Shown one piece after another: positions 54,175-61,644 of a stretch of 64,000 nt of DNA. Where the stretch lies: assembly GCA_964343305.1 (NCBI GenBank), contig CAYFJO010000008.1, positions 1-64,000 of the forward strand. Reading direction: 5' to 3'. The notes beneath the pieces are model-generated. The model saw nothing but the letters and a program-made list of their open reading frames with translations. It ran no database searches and was not told the origin of the DNA. A program made the position numbers and the translations under genes. Within the stretch, counting starts at the first letter, position 1. The number at the start of each line of letters is the position of its first letter. This DNA is from CAYFJO01 sp964343305 (GTDB lineage Bacteria; Planctomycetota; Planctomycetia; Pirellulales; Pirellulaceae).

Positions 54175-54786
54175 CTACGAAGAATGAACGTTTCCGTGAC
54201 TACAGCCGGATGCCTCAGCATCACTAGCCTCGAGAACCTTGGAAACTCCTAACCGATCGGCGAGTTGATTGGCCAGTTCCACGTAATGCATGTGGGTCTC
54301 CGGTCCCATGTCTTCATGTTCGACTTTCTCGAACGCTGTTATCAAGGTCTTTTGGTCTGTCGCTTGGAGTAGCTGGTTCGCCATCGAAAACAGGCACGAA
54401 TCTTCTTTCTGAATGTGTTGCCGCAGCAATTGCACGAAACCGCGGGCGTGCTCAATGAACTGCTGAACCGCCGGCGAACTCGGGTCCTGGATCGCGTCGG
54501 CCATGGCGCGGACGTGCTGGCGTCCTTGGTCGTGCTCCGTCAGCATGACGCCCGTGGGGCCACCTTCACGCGGAAGCCCTTTTGCTTCCAGCATTGGGAA
54601 GAGAAGATCCTCTTCTTTTCCGTGGTGGCAACGGTCGGCAAACATGCGAAAGAAATCGAGGGCTTCCGCCGCCGACTCGGTATCGACCAACTTGCTGGAC
54701 TCCGCTTGCGTCGCGAGCACTTCCAGGCAATTCAGAACTTGCTCGATGATTCGATGCTCTTGCATCAAGACTTCGGTAGGTGTCAT
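54175..54786 (-). CDS. Haemerythrin-domain protein (paralogue with intact ligands)
   Basis: A 203-residue protein starting MTPTEVLMQEHRIIEQVLNC, closely similar to the copy at 52443-53066. The di-iron ligand segments QEHRIIE, CHHGKEEDLLFPMLE, LTEHDQGRQHVRAM and HARGFVQLLRQHIQKEDSCL are all present. O2/NO binding or iron handling is likely. It lies 22 bases after the truncated globin gene, on the same strand, so the two are probably cotranscribed. Confidence 0.85.
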   Translation of the reverse strand: MTPTEVLMQEHRIIEQVLNCLEVLATQAESSKLVDTESAAEALDFFRMFADRCHHGKEEDLLFPMLEAKGLPREGGPTGVMLTEHDQGRQHVRAMADAIQDPSSPAVQQFIEHARGFVQLLRQHIQKEDSCLFSMANQLLQATDQKTLITAFEKVEHEDMGPETHMHYVELANQLADRLGVSKVLEASDAEASGCSHGNVHSS

Positions 54787-54808
54787 GGTCTATCCCTTCC
54801 GATCAAGG

Positions 54809-55189
54809 TTATGCTTCAACGATGTCAGACTTTGTGCTCTGGATGAATTCGAGGACTTGCGACGTTTCCGTGTCAGGCACCTCGAATTTGGCAAGAGCAT
54901 TTTTCAGATGCCCAATGAAGATCTCCCAATCGCTTTCGGTGATCCCCATCCCACGATGCGATGTAGCCATGTCTCGTCCGGTGTAGTACATAGGACCACC
55001 GGCGCTGGAACACAGGAAATCAATCAGCAATTGTTTCTCTCGGCTAATACCGTCTTCGCCACGGTTTTGCCAGAAACGTCCCAGTTGCGTGTCCGCCGTC
55101 AGACGCTGCAATAGATCGTCCGCCAGCGTAGCGATGGCATCGTAGCCGCCGAGGCGGGCGTAAAGCGTGTCATTGGCTTCTGTCGACAT
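54809..55189 (-). CDS. Truncated haemoglobin (group I-like)
   Basis: A 126-residue protein from the ATG at 55189 (MSTEANDTLYARLGGYDAIA), the usual size of trHbN. Typical blocks are LGRFWQNRG, LCSSAGGPMYYTGRDMATSH with the proximal His in ATSHRGMGIT, and TESDWEIFIGHL. Many such globins oxidise NO to nitrate with bound O2 and so protect against NO. The next gene downstream is the haemerythrin at 54786. Close to a putative NO dismutase, it could bind either substrate or product. Confidence 0.88.
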   Translation of the reverse strand: MSTEANDTLYARLGGYDAIATLADDLLQRLTADTQLGRFWQNRGEDGISREKQLLIDFLCSSAGGPMYYTGRDMATSHRGMGITESDWEIFIGHLKNALAKFEVPDTETSQVLEFIQSTKSDIVEA

Positions 55190-55266
55190 TTTCTGAACCT
55201 CCGTTTGGGTTTCCTTTGTATTCTGCCGCACTCATGTTCTTCACGTTTGCGGAATGTGCATGGCGT

Positions 55267-56640
55267 TCACAAGCGGCGACCACAGAGCCAGCGCCGAGCC
55301 CTGCTGGACAACGGTTCGGTCCACGCGGTCACGGGTTCGCCAGCCAGGTACCGGCGCACCTCGTGGGCCAGATCGGCCGCGCTCTGGTAGCGCTCGGCCG
55401 GATTCCGGGCCAGGGCCTTCATGCAAATGGCCTCTGCGGCCCGCGGTGATTGCGGTGTCTGGCAACGCGGCGGCGGGAACTGGGCCTGGCGCACAAGATG
55501 CAGCCAATCGGCGGGTCGGGAGCCTTCGGTCCACGCATGGGGCGGGTGCGCAATCAGCATTTCGTACAGGATGGCACCGAGGCCGAAAACGTCACTACGC
55601 TGGTCCGCAATTCCGTCCGCCTGTTCCGGCGGCATGTACTGCGGCGTGCCCACCACCACGTTGGTCGACGTTTCGCCCGTGTCGGTCGCTGTGTCTCCGG
55701 CAAAACGCTTGGCCATGCCCCAATCCAGAATCGCGGTTTCTCCAAACTGGCCGACGATGATATTTCCCGGCTTCAGATCACGATGCAACACGCCACGGGA
55801 ATGAGCGTAGGCGATCGCGTCGCAAACCGTCGCGAACGCATGCAGAAGCTGGTTCCAGATGAGCCGCTGCTGGCAAGTTGTCCGGTCGATCGGCGGCTGA
55901 TGATATTCCCGGATGCGCTCCGTGAGCGTCTCGCCCGCGGCGAGCCGCATGACGTAGAACGGCGCGCCGTTGTCCTCATAATTCTCGTGCACGCTGACGA
56001 TGGCCGGGTGTTCCAGCGCGGCGGTGACGAGTGCCTCTTCGGAAAATCGGCGGATCAAGTCGGCGTTGTCCACTAGACCTTGTTTGGGCCGCTTGATAGC
56101 CACCAAGCGGCGCAGATGGCAATCATACGCTTCGCACACTTCACCCATGGCACCCCGGCCGCACTGTTGCAGCTTTACATACCGTCCACCGTCCAGAAAC
56201 CGGCGTTGGAGCAGTTTCATCACGTCCGCTCGGGTTGGGAACCGCTGCTGATACTCGTCCACCGCGGGTGTATCACCATGGGGCAAGACATAGCGCGCCA
56301 AGAATTCATCTTCAACCAGGTCGGCTGGCACGACCGCCGCCGAGGCAAGTTCCGCGAATTCATCGCCGAACTCCGCCAGGTAGGGCTCCAGACGTGTTCC
56401 CTCGCCAGCCTGCCACGCTAGTCGCATATGTTCCGCAATGAGGTCTAGCAGCGCCTCGGATCGCTGCTGCTGAGGAATGTCGTCAAGATAGTCCCACAGT
56501 TGCCCCACTGGGAAATGCTCGGCTTGCTCCGAGTCATTGTGAAGCTCCCCGATCGCCGCCGACCACGCCGCATAAGGATCGACACCAAGTCGGCTCTGAG
56601 TATGGTCATAAGCAGCTTTCACAATGGTCGGTAGCAGCAT
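55267..56640 (-). CDS. Serine/threonine protein kinase
   Basis: A 457-residue protein; the ATG at 56640 (MLLPTIVKAAYDHTQ) is chosen, since the longer frame overlaps the sigma factor gene. Residues about 150-430 form a Hanks-type kinase: a Gly-rich loop (GRGAMGEVCEAYD), VAIKRP with the ATP-site Lys, HRDLKPGNII, DWG in place of DFG (ILDWGMAKR), and GTPQYMPPEQ. No membrane helix or sensor follows. It lies 4 bases after the sigma factor, the typical planctomycete ECF-kinase pair, and may phosphorylate a sigma or partner protein. Confidence 0.9.
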   Translation of the reverse strand: MLLPTIVKAAYDHTQSRLGVDPYAAWSAAIGELHNDSEQAEHFPVGQLWDYLDDIPQQQRSEALLDLIAEHMRLAWQAGEGTRLEPYLAEFGDEFAELASAAVVPADLVEDEFLARYVLPHGDTPAVDEYQQRFPTRADVMKLLQRRFLDGGRYVKLQQCGRGAMGEVCEAYDCHLRRLVAIKRPKQGLVDNADLIRRFSEEALVTAALEHPAIVSVHENYEDNGAPFYVMRLAAGETLTERIREYHQPPIDRTTCQQRLIWNQLLHAFATVCDAIAYAHSRGVLHRDLKPGNIIVGQFGETAILDWGMAKRFAGDTATDTGETSTNVVVGTPQYMPPEQADGIADQRSDVFGLGAILYEMLIAHPPHAWTEGSRPADWLHLVRQAQFPPPRCQTPQSPRAAEAICMKALARNPAERYQSAADLAHEVRRYLAGEPVTAWTEPLSSRARRWLCGRRL

Positions 56641-56644
56641 GCGT

Positions 56645-57208
56645 TCACTCCTTGCCTGGCGCGCTTTTCCAAGCCCGCTGCATGTCATGAACGACTCGCT
56701 TGACGAGGCGAAGGGGCAGCCCAAGCCGCTGTGCAACTTCGCGATTGTCGCAACCTTCGACCCGTAGGATCACGATTTCAACGGCCTCTGGGTGAACCTC
56801 GCCCATGACCGCGTGGAAGTGTTCCAACCAGACGGCCATGGGATGTGGACCTTGTTCGTTGCGCTGCTGACGAGACTGCTCCCGGCGGGGCGAGCAGATC
56901 CGGGCCTCAGAGTGATCCGGTTCATCCAATAGGGACTGCTTAATCAACAGGTTGAGGATGGCCTCCACCGTCTCGGAGTCTTGCAGATAGTCCAGCTCCA
57001 CTTGCGAAGCCGAGACCGAGAGATTCTGCAACGCGGCATGGACGATTCCGTGGCTGTCGACACCCGCCATCAAAGGAGTTTCACGGTGGCGACGAACGCC
57101 AGCTAACATCTCCAGAAGAGCCGGTTCAAGTTTCTCTTGCAGATCGGACTGCAAGCCAACTTCTCCGTTTCGTCGTCGGCTGAGGTCGTCCATTAATTCG
57201 GTGGCCAT
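56645..57208 (-). CDS. ECF-type RNA polymerase sigma factor
   Basis: A 187-residue protein; I use the ATG at 57208 (MATELMDDLSRRRNG) because the frame upstream is not protein-like. Sigma region 4 is clear near the C-terminus: PEAVEIVILRVEGCDNREVA, then QRLGLPLRLVKRVVHDMQRAW with the helix-turn-helix. Region 2 is only weakly visible in the middle. It is paired with the Ser/Thr kinase 4 bases downstream and follows the ferredoxin gene by 38 bases. Target promoters are unknown. Confidence 0.72.
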   Translation of the reverse strand: MATELMDDLSRRRNGEVGLQSDLQEKLEPALLEMLAGVRRHRETPLMAGVDSHGIVHAALQNLSVSASQVELDYLQDSETVEAILNLLIKQSLLDEPDHSEARICSPRREQSRQQRNEQGPHPMAVWLEHFHAVMGEVHPEAVEIVILRVEGCDNREVAQRLGLPLRLVKRVVHDMQRAWKSAPGKE

Positions 57209-57246
57209 TGAAGCATCTCCCGAGCGTGGCTGGAAACTCGCCCTAC

Positions 57247-57549
57247 CTAGCCGCAACGCAGCCGCAAAACACGCTGTAACCAACCTTTCGGTTGACTGGC
57301 AACTGGCTCTGGTGTCTCGCACCAACGGCCGACGTTTCGGTCTCCGGTCGATTCTACCCATTCCATTCGGATCCCTTGTTCTGCGCAAACTTCCACACAC
57401 TCGCCTTCGCTCACACAGGCGTCTGCGTGCAGGAGTTTGGCAAAATCCCAGACCAATTCCAGGCATTCGTGTGGGCATGTCTTCACACAGTTCCCGCAAC
57501 CTGTACAGGCGTCGGACGTCACCGGTAACCATTTATAGGCTGTGTTCAT
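57247..57549 (-). CDS. Ferredoxin with one complete and one degraded [4Fe-4S] motif
   Basis: A 100-residue protein. The first motif, CTGCGNCVKTCPHEC, is complete. The second, CVSEGECVEVCAEQG, has Glu where the second Cys of CxxCxxC should be, so it may hold a [3Fe-4S] cluster or none. The short protein ends in a basic tail. It lies between the Nod-like gene, 186 bases upstream on the same strand, and the sigma factor, 38 bases downstream. It may carry electrons to a membrane complex or link to regulation. Confidence 0.78.
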   Translation of the reverse strand: MNTAYKWLPVTSDACTGCGNCVKTCPHECLELVWDFAKLLHADACVSEGECVEVCAEQGIRMEWVESTGDRNVGRWCETPEPVASQPKGWLQRVLRLRCG

Positions 57550-57734
57550 GGCGTTTCACTTCTCTGACAAAGTAATCCACTTCGAGAGACCACTCATAGC
57601 GAAAACCCGCCTACCCCGCTGTCTATGTGTCTCAAATTTCAGTTTGCTTCGCAGGTCTCTGCTGATATCAGAGGCGTCTGCCGAGCCGCAATTCACGAAG
57701 CGCGGCTCGGCAAGATCGCCTTGATCAACAAGTC

Positions 57735-60284
57735 CTACTTTTCAGGTGCCTGCAATTTCGCTCCCGCAGGCGCGCCGCCTCCAACAGAGGCATTGGCAGG
57801 ATCTTCCGTGAACGCCAGGACTGAAGCGGGCACCACAAATTGCTCCGCCGTGGTCTGTGCGGGCTTCAACATGAACCAGCGGCTGACCATGAAATACACC
57901 AACGGCAATACGCCACCGAGGAAAAAGAGGAGGGAGCCCGGTGCGCGGAGCCATGTGTAGGTCTGAAAGACCTCGCCGTGCAGGTAAGCATTGGAACGCG
58001 AGAACGCATAACCTTGTTCGCTCATGGCTACGACCAACTGATGGACGCCCACGGGGAACAAGTCCAGGACGACCATCAGCAAGATGCCGATGTTCATCGA
58101 CCAGAACGAGCATTTCAGCAGTCCCGAATTCCATCGGTCCGGCCCAATGTTCCAGCGACCGCAGAACAACATGGCCGCGATGGCCAAGTTGCCGTACACA
58201 CCAAAGAGCGCCGCGTGAGCGTGATTCACGGTCAGGTAGGTGCCGTGCTGGTAGTAATTCACGATCGGCAAGTTGAGTGAGAACCCCATGACGCCGGCGC
58301 CTACGAAGTTCCAGAAGTTCACCCCGATCAGGAACAAAAACGCGACACCCAGACCGAACGTGGCCTTGCTTCCACCCTTCTGCTGCAACTGATACAGCGT
58401 GCTTTCAGGCATGTGGCGGAACCGCCAGGCCTCGATGGTCAACAGCACCAGCGGCGCGATCTGCAAACTCGAGAAAGCGGCTCCCAGGGCGATTGTTTCC
58501 ATCGACTTGGCGTTCCAATAGAAGTTGTGGCTAATGCCGATCAACCCCGAGCCTAAGAACAGCACCGCCCCGAGGTACACCACACGTGCTGCAACCCGGT
58601 GGCTGACAAAGCCCATCAGGTACATGAAGTACGCCACGATGATCGTCGTGAACAGCTCGAAGAACGCCTCGACCCACATGTGCACTGTACACCAGCGCCA
58701 GAAGTCGGCGACCGCAAAGTTAGTGCTGTTAGCCGTCATGAACGAAGCGCTGAACATGAAGATGATCCCCACGATCGCATAGACCATCCAGTTGGGCAGC
58801 GACCAACTCTGTTTTTGAATCAGCGCCGGCCACAAACCGCGGACGATGATGATCAGCCACACTACGAACGCGGCGTAGAGGACGAGGTGGTATAAGAAGG
58901 CGAGCTGCAAGAATTCCCAGCCAGAGCTACCGATCCAACTCATTAACGCCCTCGACCCCGCAGTGTCGCCTTCGCCGAGAACCCCTTGCACAGTCAACTG
59001 GATTCCCAGCGCCCCACCCACGGCCACGAATACCAGCATCCAGAACAATCCGTTGATCCAGGTGAGCTGTCCCTTCGGCTCCGGTCGGCAGATTAGCGGC
59101 AAAACCCAGATGGTCGCCGCGAACCAGCAGACGGCGATCCATAAGATCGAAATCTGTGTGTGCCAGGCCCGGCTAACCGTCGAGGCGATAATCTCGTTCA
59201 TCTGGAATCCAAGATATTTTCCGGTGAAACCCACAAAGTCGCTGATGGTGAGGAATCCTGCCAGAACTTGGATCAGGAACAAGAGGGCGGCCACGGCAAA
59301 GAACTTGTACATGGCCCGCTGTGTTGGAGTTGGCTTAAAACGGTCGACCACGTCTGTCGTCGCGAAAGGCGGCAACTTATCTTGCTCCTGCTCCAAGAGC
59401 TCTGTTCGGTCCATTTTGCCGTAGTAATAGAAGATCAGGCCGATCGCGAAGATCACCACAATCGTGCCAATGACGCTCCAGAGCACCAGCCCGCCATGGG
59501 GCAAATTGCCCGCCAACGGATCGTACGGCCAGTTGTGGGTATAGCTGTAAGCATAAAACTCACCCGCTTGACTCGGATCGGGCCGCTCGGCCGCGCAGAG
59601 CCACCCTCCCCAATAGAAGAAGGCCGACAAGTGCTCGATCTTTTCCGGTCTCGTGATGTAGTTAGCAGGCTCGAATTGCTCGACACTATCCGGCTCGCCC
59701 GCCGCAACCGATTCCTCGCTGCTGACCAGCAGACCGCCCTCACCAAATTTCTGACCATAATATTCCGTGATCTTCTTGAAGGCGTAGATCTGCGCAGGGC
59801 TCATCACCACCGCACCTGGATTATCAGGGCCTTCCTTGGTCGGCCTCGTTTGAGCGTAGTACTCGGGGTCATACCGATTGTCCTTCAGTTCATCCTGGAC
59901 GACGCCCCTGACGTACGACTCCCGCTTCCCTTCCGGAACCTGCTTCGTCTCCTCGTCCTGGGTCAGGTAGTACTCATTCATGTACCGGGCAGTGAGATTC
60001 AGCGCCTCGGCGGTGAAGTCCGGGCCACGCATGCCTCCGTCCCCGAGGAAGCTGCCGTAGTCCATCAAGACTTTATCAAGGAAGACCTGTTTGCCTGCGG
60101 TAATCTCCTCAGCAGAGAATACCGACTCGCCTTCTTCGTCCACGAAATTAACGATCGGCGGAGCGTACTGGTAGGTTTGATACCCGATCCTCCCCACCAC
60201 GAACACGCTGACTACGAAGATCACCAGAAACACTTTCCACCAGTTCTTTCGCTGGTCTAGCCACTTAGTTAGGTTCATTCCCAT
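57735..60284 (-). CDS. nod: Putative nitric oxide dismutase (qNOR-like haem-copper protein)
   Basis: An 849-residue protein of the quinol NO reductase type: an N-terminal anchor (about 16-34), an extracytoplasmic domain (about 40-255) and about 13 membrane helices. FeB-site ligands are seen at His535, Glu539 and Glu543 (HMWVEAFFE) and His586. The next residue, a His in qNOR, is Asn587 (GISHNFYW). Gln608 (SSLQIAP) occupies the place of Glu581 of qNOR (Geobacillus numbering); the spacings 535-586 and 587-608 equal 508-559 and 560-581. These changes match those described for Nod, which disproportionates 2 NO to N2 and O2. The qNOR segment I expect as LGR reads GWEFLQLAFLYH. Activity is inferred; a divergent NO reductase is the alternative. 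DUF1501 lies 80 bases upstream. Confidence 0.8.
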   Translation of the reverse strand: MGMNLTKWLDQRKNWWKVFLVIFVVSVFVVGRIGYQTYQYAPPIVNFVDEEGESVFSAEEITAGKQVFLDKVLMDYGSFLGDGGMRGPDFTAEALNLTARYMNEYYLTQDEETKQVPEGKRESYVRGVVQDELKDNRYDPEYYAQTRPTKEGPDNPGAVVMSPAQIYAFKKITEYYGQKFGEGGLLVSSEESVAAGEPDSVEQFEPANYITRPEKIEHLSAFFYWGGWLCAAERPDPSQAGEFYAYSYTHNWPYDPLAGNLPHGGLVLWSVIGTIVVIFAIGLIFYYYGKMDRTELLEQEQDKLPPFATTDVVDRFKPTPTQRAMYKFFAVAALLFLIQVLAGFLTISDFVGFTGKYLGFQMNEIIASTVSRAWHTQISILWIAVCWFAATIWVLPLICRPEPKGQLTWINGLFWMLVFVAVGGALGIQLTVQGVLGEGDTAGSRALMSWIGSSGWEFLQLAFLYHLVLYAAFVVWLIIIVRGLWPALIQKQSWSLPNWMVYAIVGIIFMFSASFMTANSTNFAVADFWRWCTVHMWVEAFFELFTTIIVAYFMYLMGFVSHRVAARVVYLGAVLFLGSGLIGISHNFYWNAKSMETIALGAAFSSLQIAPLVLLTIEAWRFRHMPESTLYQLQQKGGSKATFGLGVAFLFLIGVNFWNFVGAGVMGFSLNLPIVNYYQHGTYLTVNHAHAALFGVYGNLAIAAMLFCGRWNIGPDRWNSGLLKCSFWSMNIGILLMVVLDLFPVGVHQLVVAMSEQGYAFSRSNAYLHGEVFQTYTWLRAPGSLLFFLGGVLPLVYFMVSRWFMLKPAQTTAEQFVVPASVLAFTEDPANASVGGGAPAGAKLQAPEK

Positions 60285-60363
60285 GTCTCAACTCCCTCTT
60301 ATTTGAGTGTGATGTGATGTGATGTGACGTCGAGTACTTTCATCCGCAGAGCCTTTCTTCTTC

Positions 60364-61608
60364 TTATGCGATACAGTCAACAAGCGGAAATTTCTCGCCC
60401 AGCACCGGCTCGGCAGGAATCCCCAGCCACTTTTCCAGCACCGTGGCATAAACGCTGCGGAAATCGGTGGTGTGCTTGAGGCTTCCACCGCCGCCGCCCT
60501 GAAGGTCGGTCAGGCTGGGGTGTTTGCCGTGGATTCCCGGTTTCAAAGCCGGTCCGAATAAGAATTGGGCTGCTGCGGCGCCGTGATCCGTCCCCTCGTT
60601 GCCGTTCTCCTGGACGCGGCGTCCGAATTCGCTAGTTGTCATCATCAGCACTCGCTGGTCCTGCCCTTGCTGGGCCAAGTCCTTTTGGAAGGCCGACACG
60701 CAGGCGTTCAGATTCTCCATCAGCTTGTCGTGGTTTGGCCGCTGACCGCGGTGCGTGTCATAGCCGCCCGTGCTGGTGAAGAAGATGCGAGTGTTCAATC
60801 CGCCGGTGATCAGGCCGGCGATAATCTGCAAGCTTCGTCCCAGCCCGTTGCTGGGATACTCGACCTTCGGCTTGTAAGCGCCGACCAACTGGCGAATCCG
60901 ATCGCTGCTGTCGTTGGCCCGTCGAGCCGTAGACGTGATGAAATTTAGGCTGCCTTGTGCTTTGTCGGCATCCAACGCGTTCAGCTCGCGATACAGTTCC
61001 GCACGCGCTTTGTCGCCGCGGTCGCCCGTGTAGCGGTACTGATCCGGGTTGCTAAAAGCGATTCCCGGGTGCTCGTTGCCCACCATCAGGCGTGGTGACT
61101 TGCCTGTCCCCACCGCGATCGAGAGCGTCGGGTCCGGGTTACCCTTGTGGCCGCAATCAATGCCGCGACCAATCCATCCATACGGCTCGCTGCTCGCCTG
61201 ATGACGGGCAGTATGCCAGATCTCGGTCGCGGTGAAATGGCTGTAATTCGTTTCGGGATACCCGACGCCAGGAATCGCTGCGAACGCTCCCTGGTCCAGC
61301 AGCTCTTTGAACCCTTTCAGGTTGGGATGAAGTCCCAACTCGTTGTTGAGCTTGATGACTTCATCGTCCTTGATCCGAGTTGCTTTGCGGGCCTTGCCGT
61401 ACTCCTCGTGTCCATAAGGAACCAGTTCGCTGATGGCATCATGGCCGCCGCTCAGCTCCAAGACGACCAGCGTACGTTGTCCGGGTTCGGCGCTCGGTCC
61501 GGCAAGCGCGGTGTGAACGAGATAGTTCGGCAGAACCGTCCCGACACCGACCAAGCCGAGCCCTCGCGTAACAAACTCCCGTCGAGTGGCGGTTCTTAAA
61601 CTTCTCAT
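60364..61608 (-). CDS. DUF1501 exported protein upstream of the Nod-like gene
   Basis: A 414-residue protein from the ATG at 61608 (MRSLRTATRREFVTRGLGLV), with AGAGG before it and a Tat-like signal; an in-frame upstream ATG (61638) gives 10 more residues. Typical blocks are VLELSGGHDAISELVPYGHE, ELGLHPNLKGFKELLDQG, HFTATEIWH and SEFGRRVQENGNEGTDHGAA. Its stop lies 80 bases before the Nod-like start, in DNA with GATGT repeats and no recognised promoter, so cotranscription is possible. Confidence 0.9.
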   Translation of the reverse strand: MRSLRTATRREFVTRGLGLVGVGTVLPNYLVHTALAGPSAEPGQRTLVVLELSGGHDAISELVPYGHEEYGKARKATRIKDDEVIKLNNELGLHPNLKGFKELLDQGAFAAIPGVGYPETNYSHFTATEIWHTARHQASSEPYGWIGRGIDCGHKGNPDPTLSIAVGTGKSPRLMVGNEHPGIAFSNPDQYRYTGDRGDKARAELYRELNALDADKAQGSLNFITSTARRANDSSDRIRQLVGAYKPKVEYPSNGLGRSLQIIAGLITGGLNTRIFFTSTGGYDTHRGQRPNHDKLMENLNACVSAFQKDLAQQGQDQRVLMMTTSEFGRRVQENGNEGTDHGAAAAQFLFGPALKPGIHGKHPSLTDLQGGGGGSLKHTTDFRSVYATVLEKWLGIPAEPVLGEKFPLVDCIA

Positions 61609-61644
61609 ACTAAACCTCTGTAATATGGTTTCGAGCAAAAAAAA

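Noticed and set aside
57718..57735. FNR-like site (CTTGATCAACAAG) after the Nod-like gene
   Set aside because: The half sites do not have the TTGAT-N4-ATCAA spacing.
57735..60284. Annotation as an ordinary quinol NO reductase (norB/norZ)
   Set aside because: The second His of the FeB ligand pair is Asn and the active-site Glu is Gln, in exact register, which fits Nod better.
60309..60330. GATGT triple repeat upstream of nod as an operator
   Set aside because: It is a short simple repeat with no match elsewhere; it cannot be supported as a binding site.
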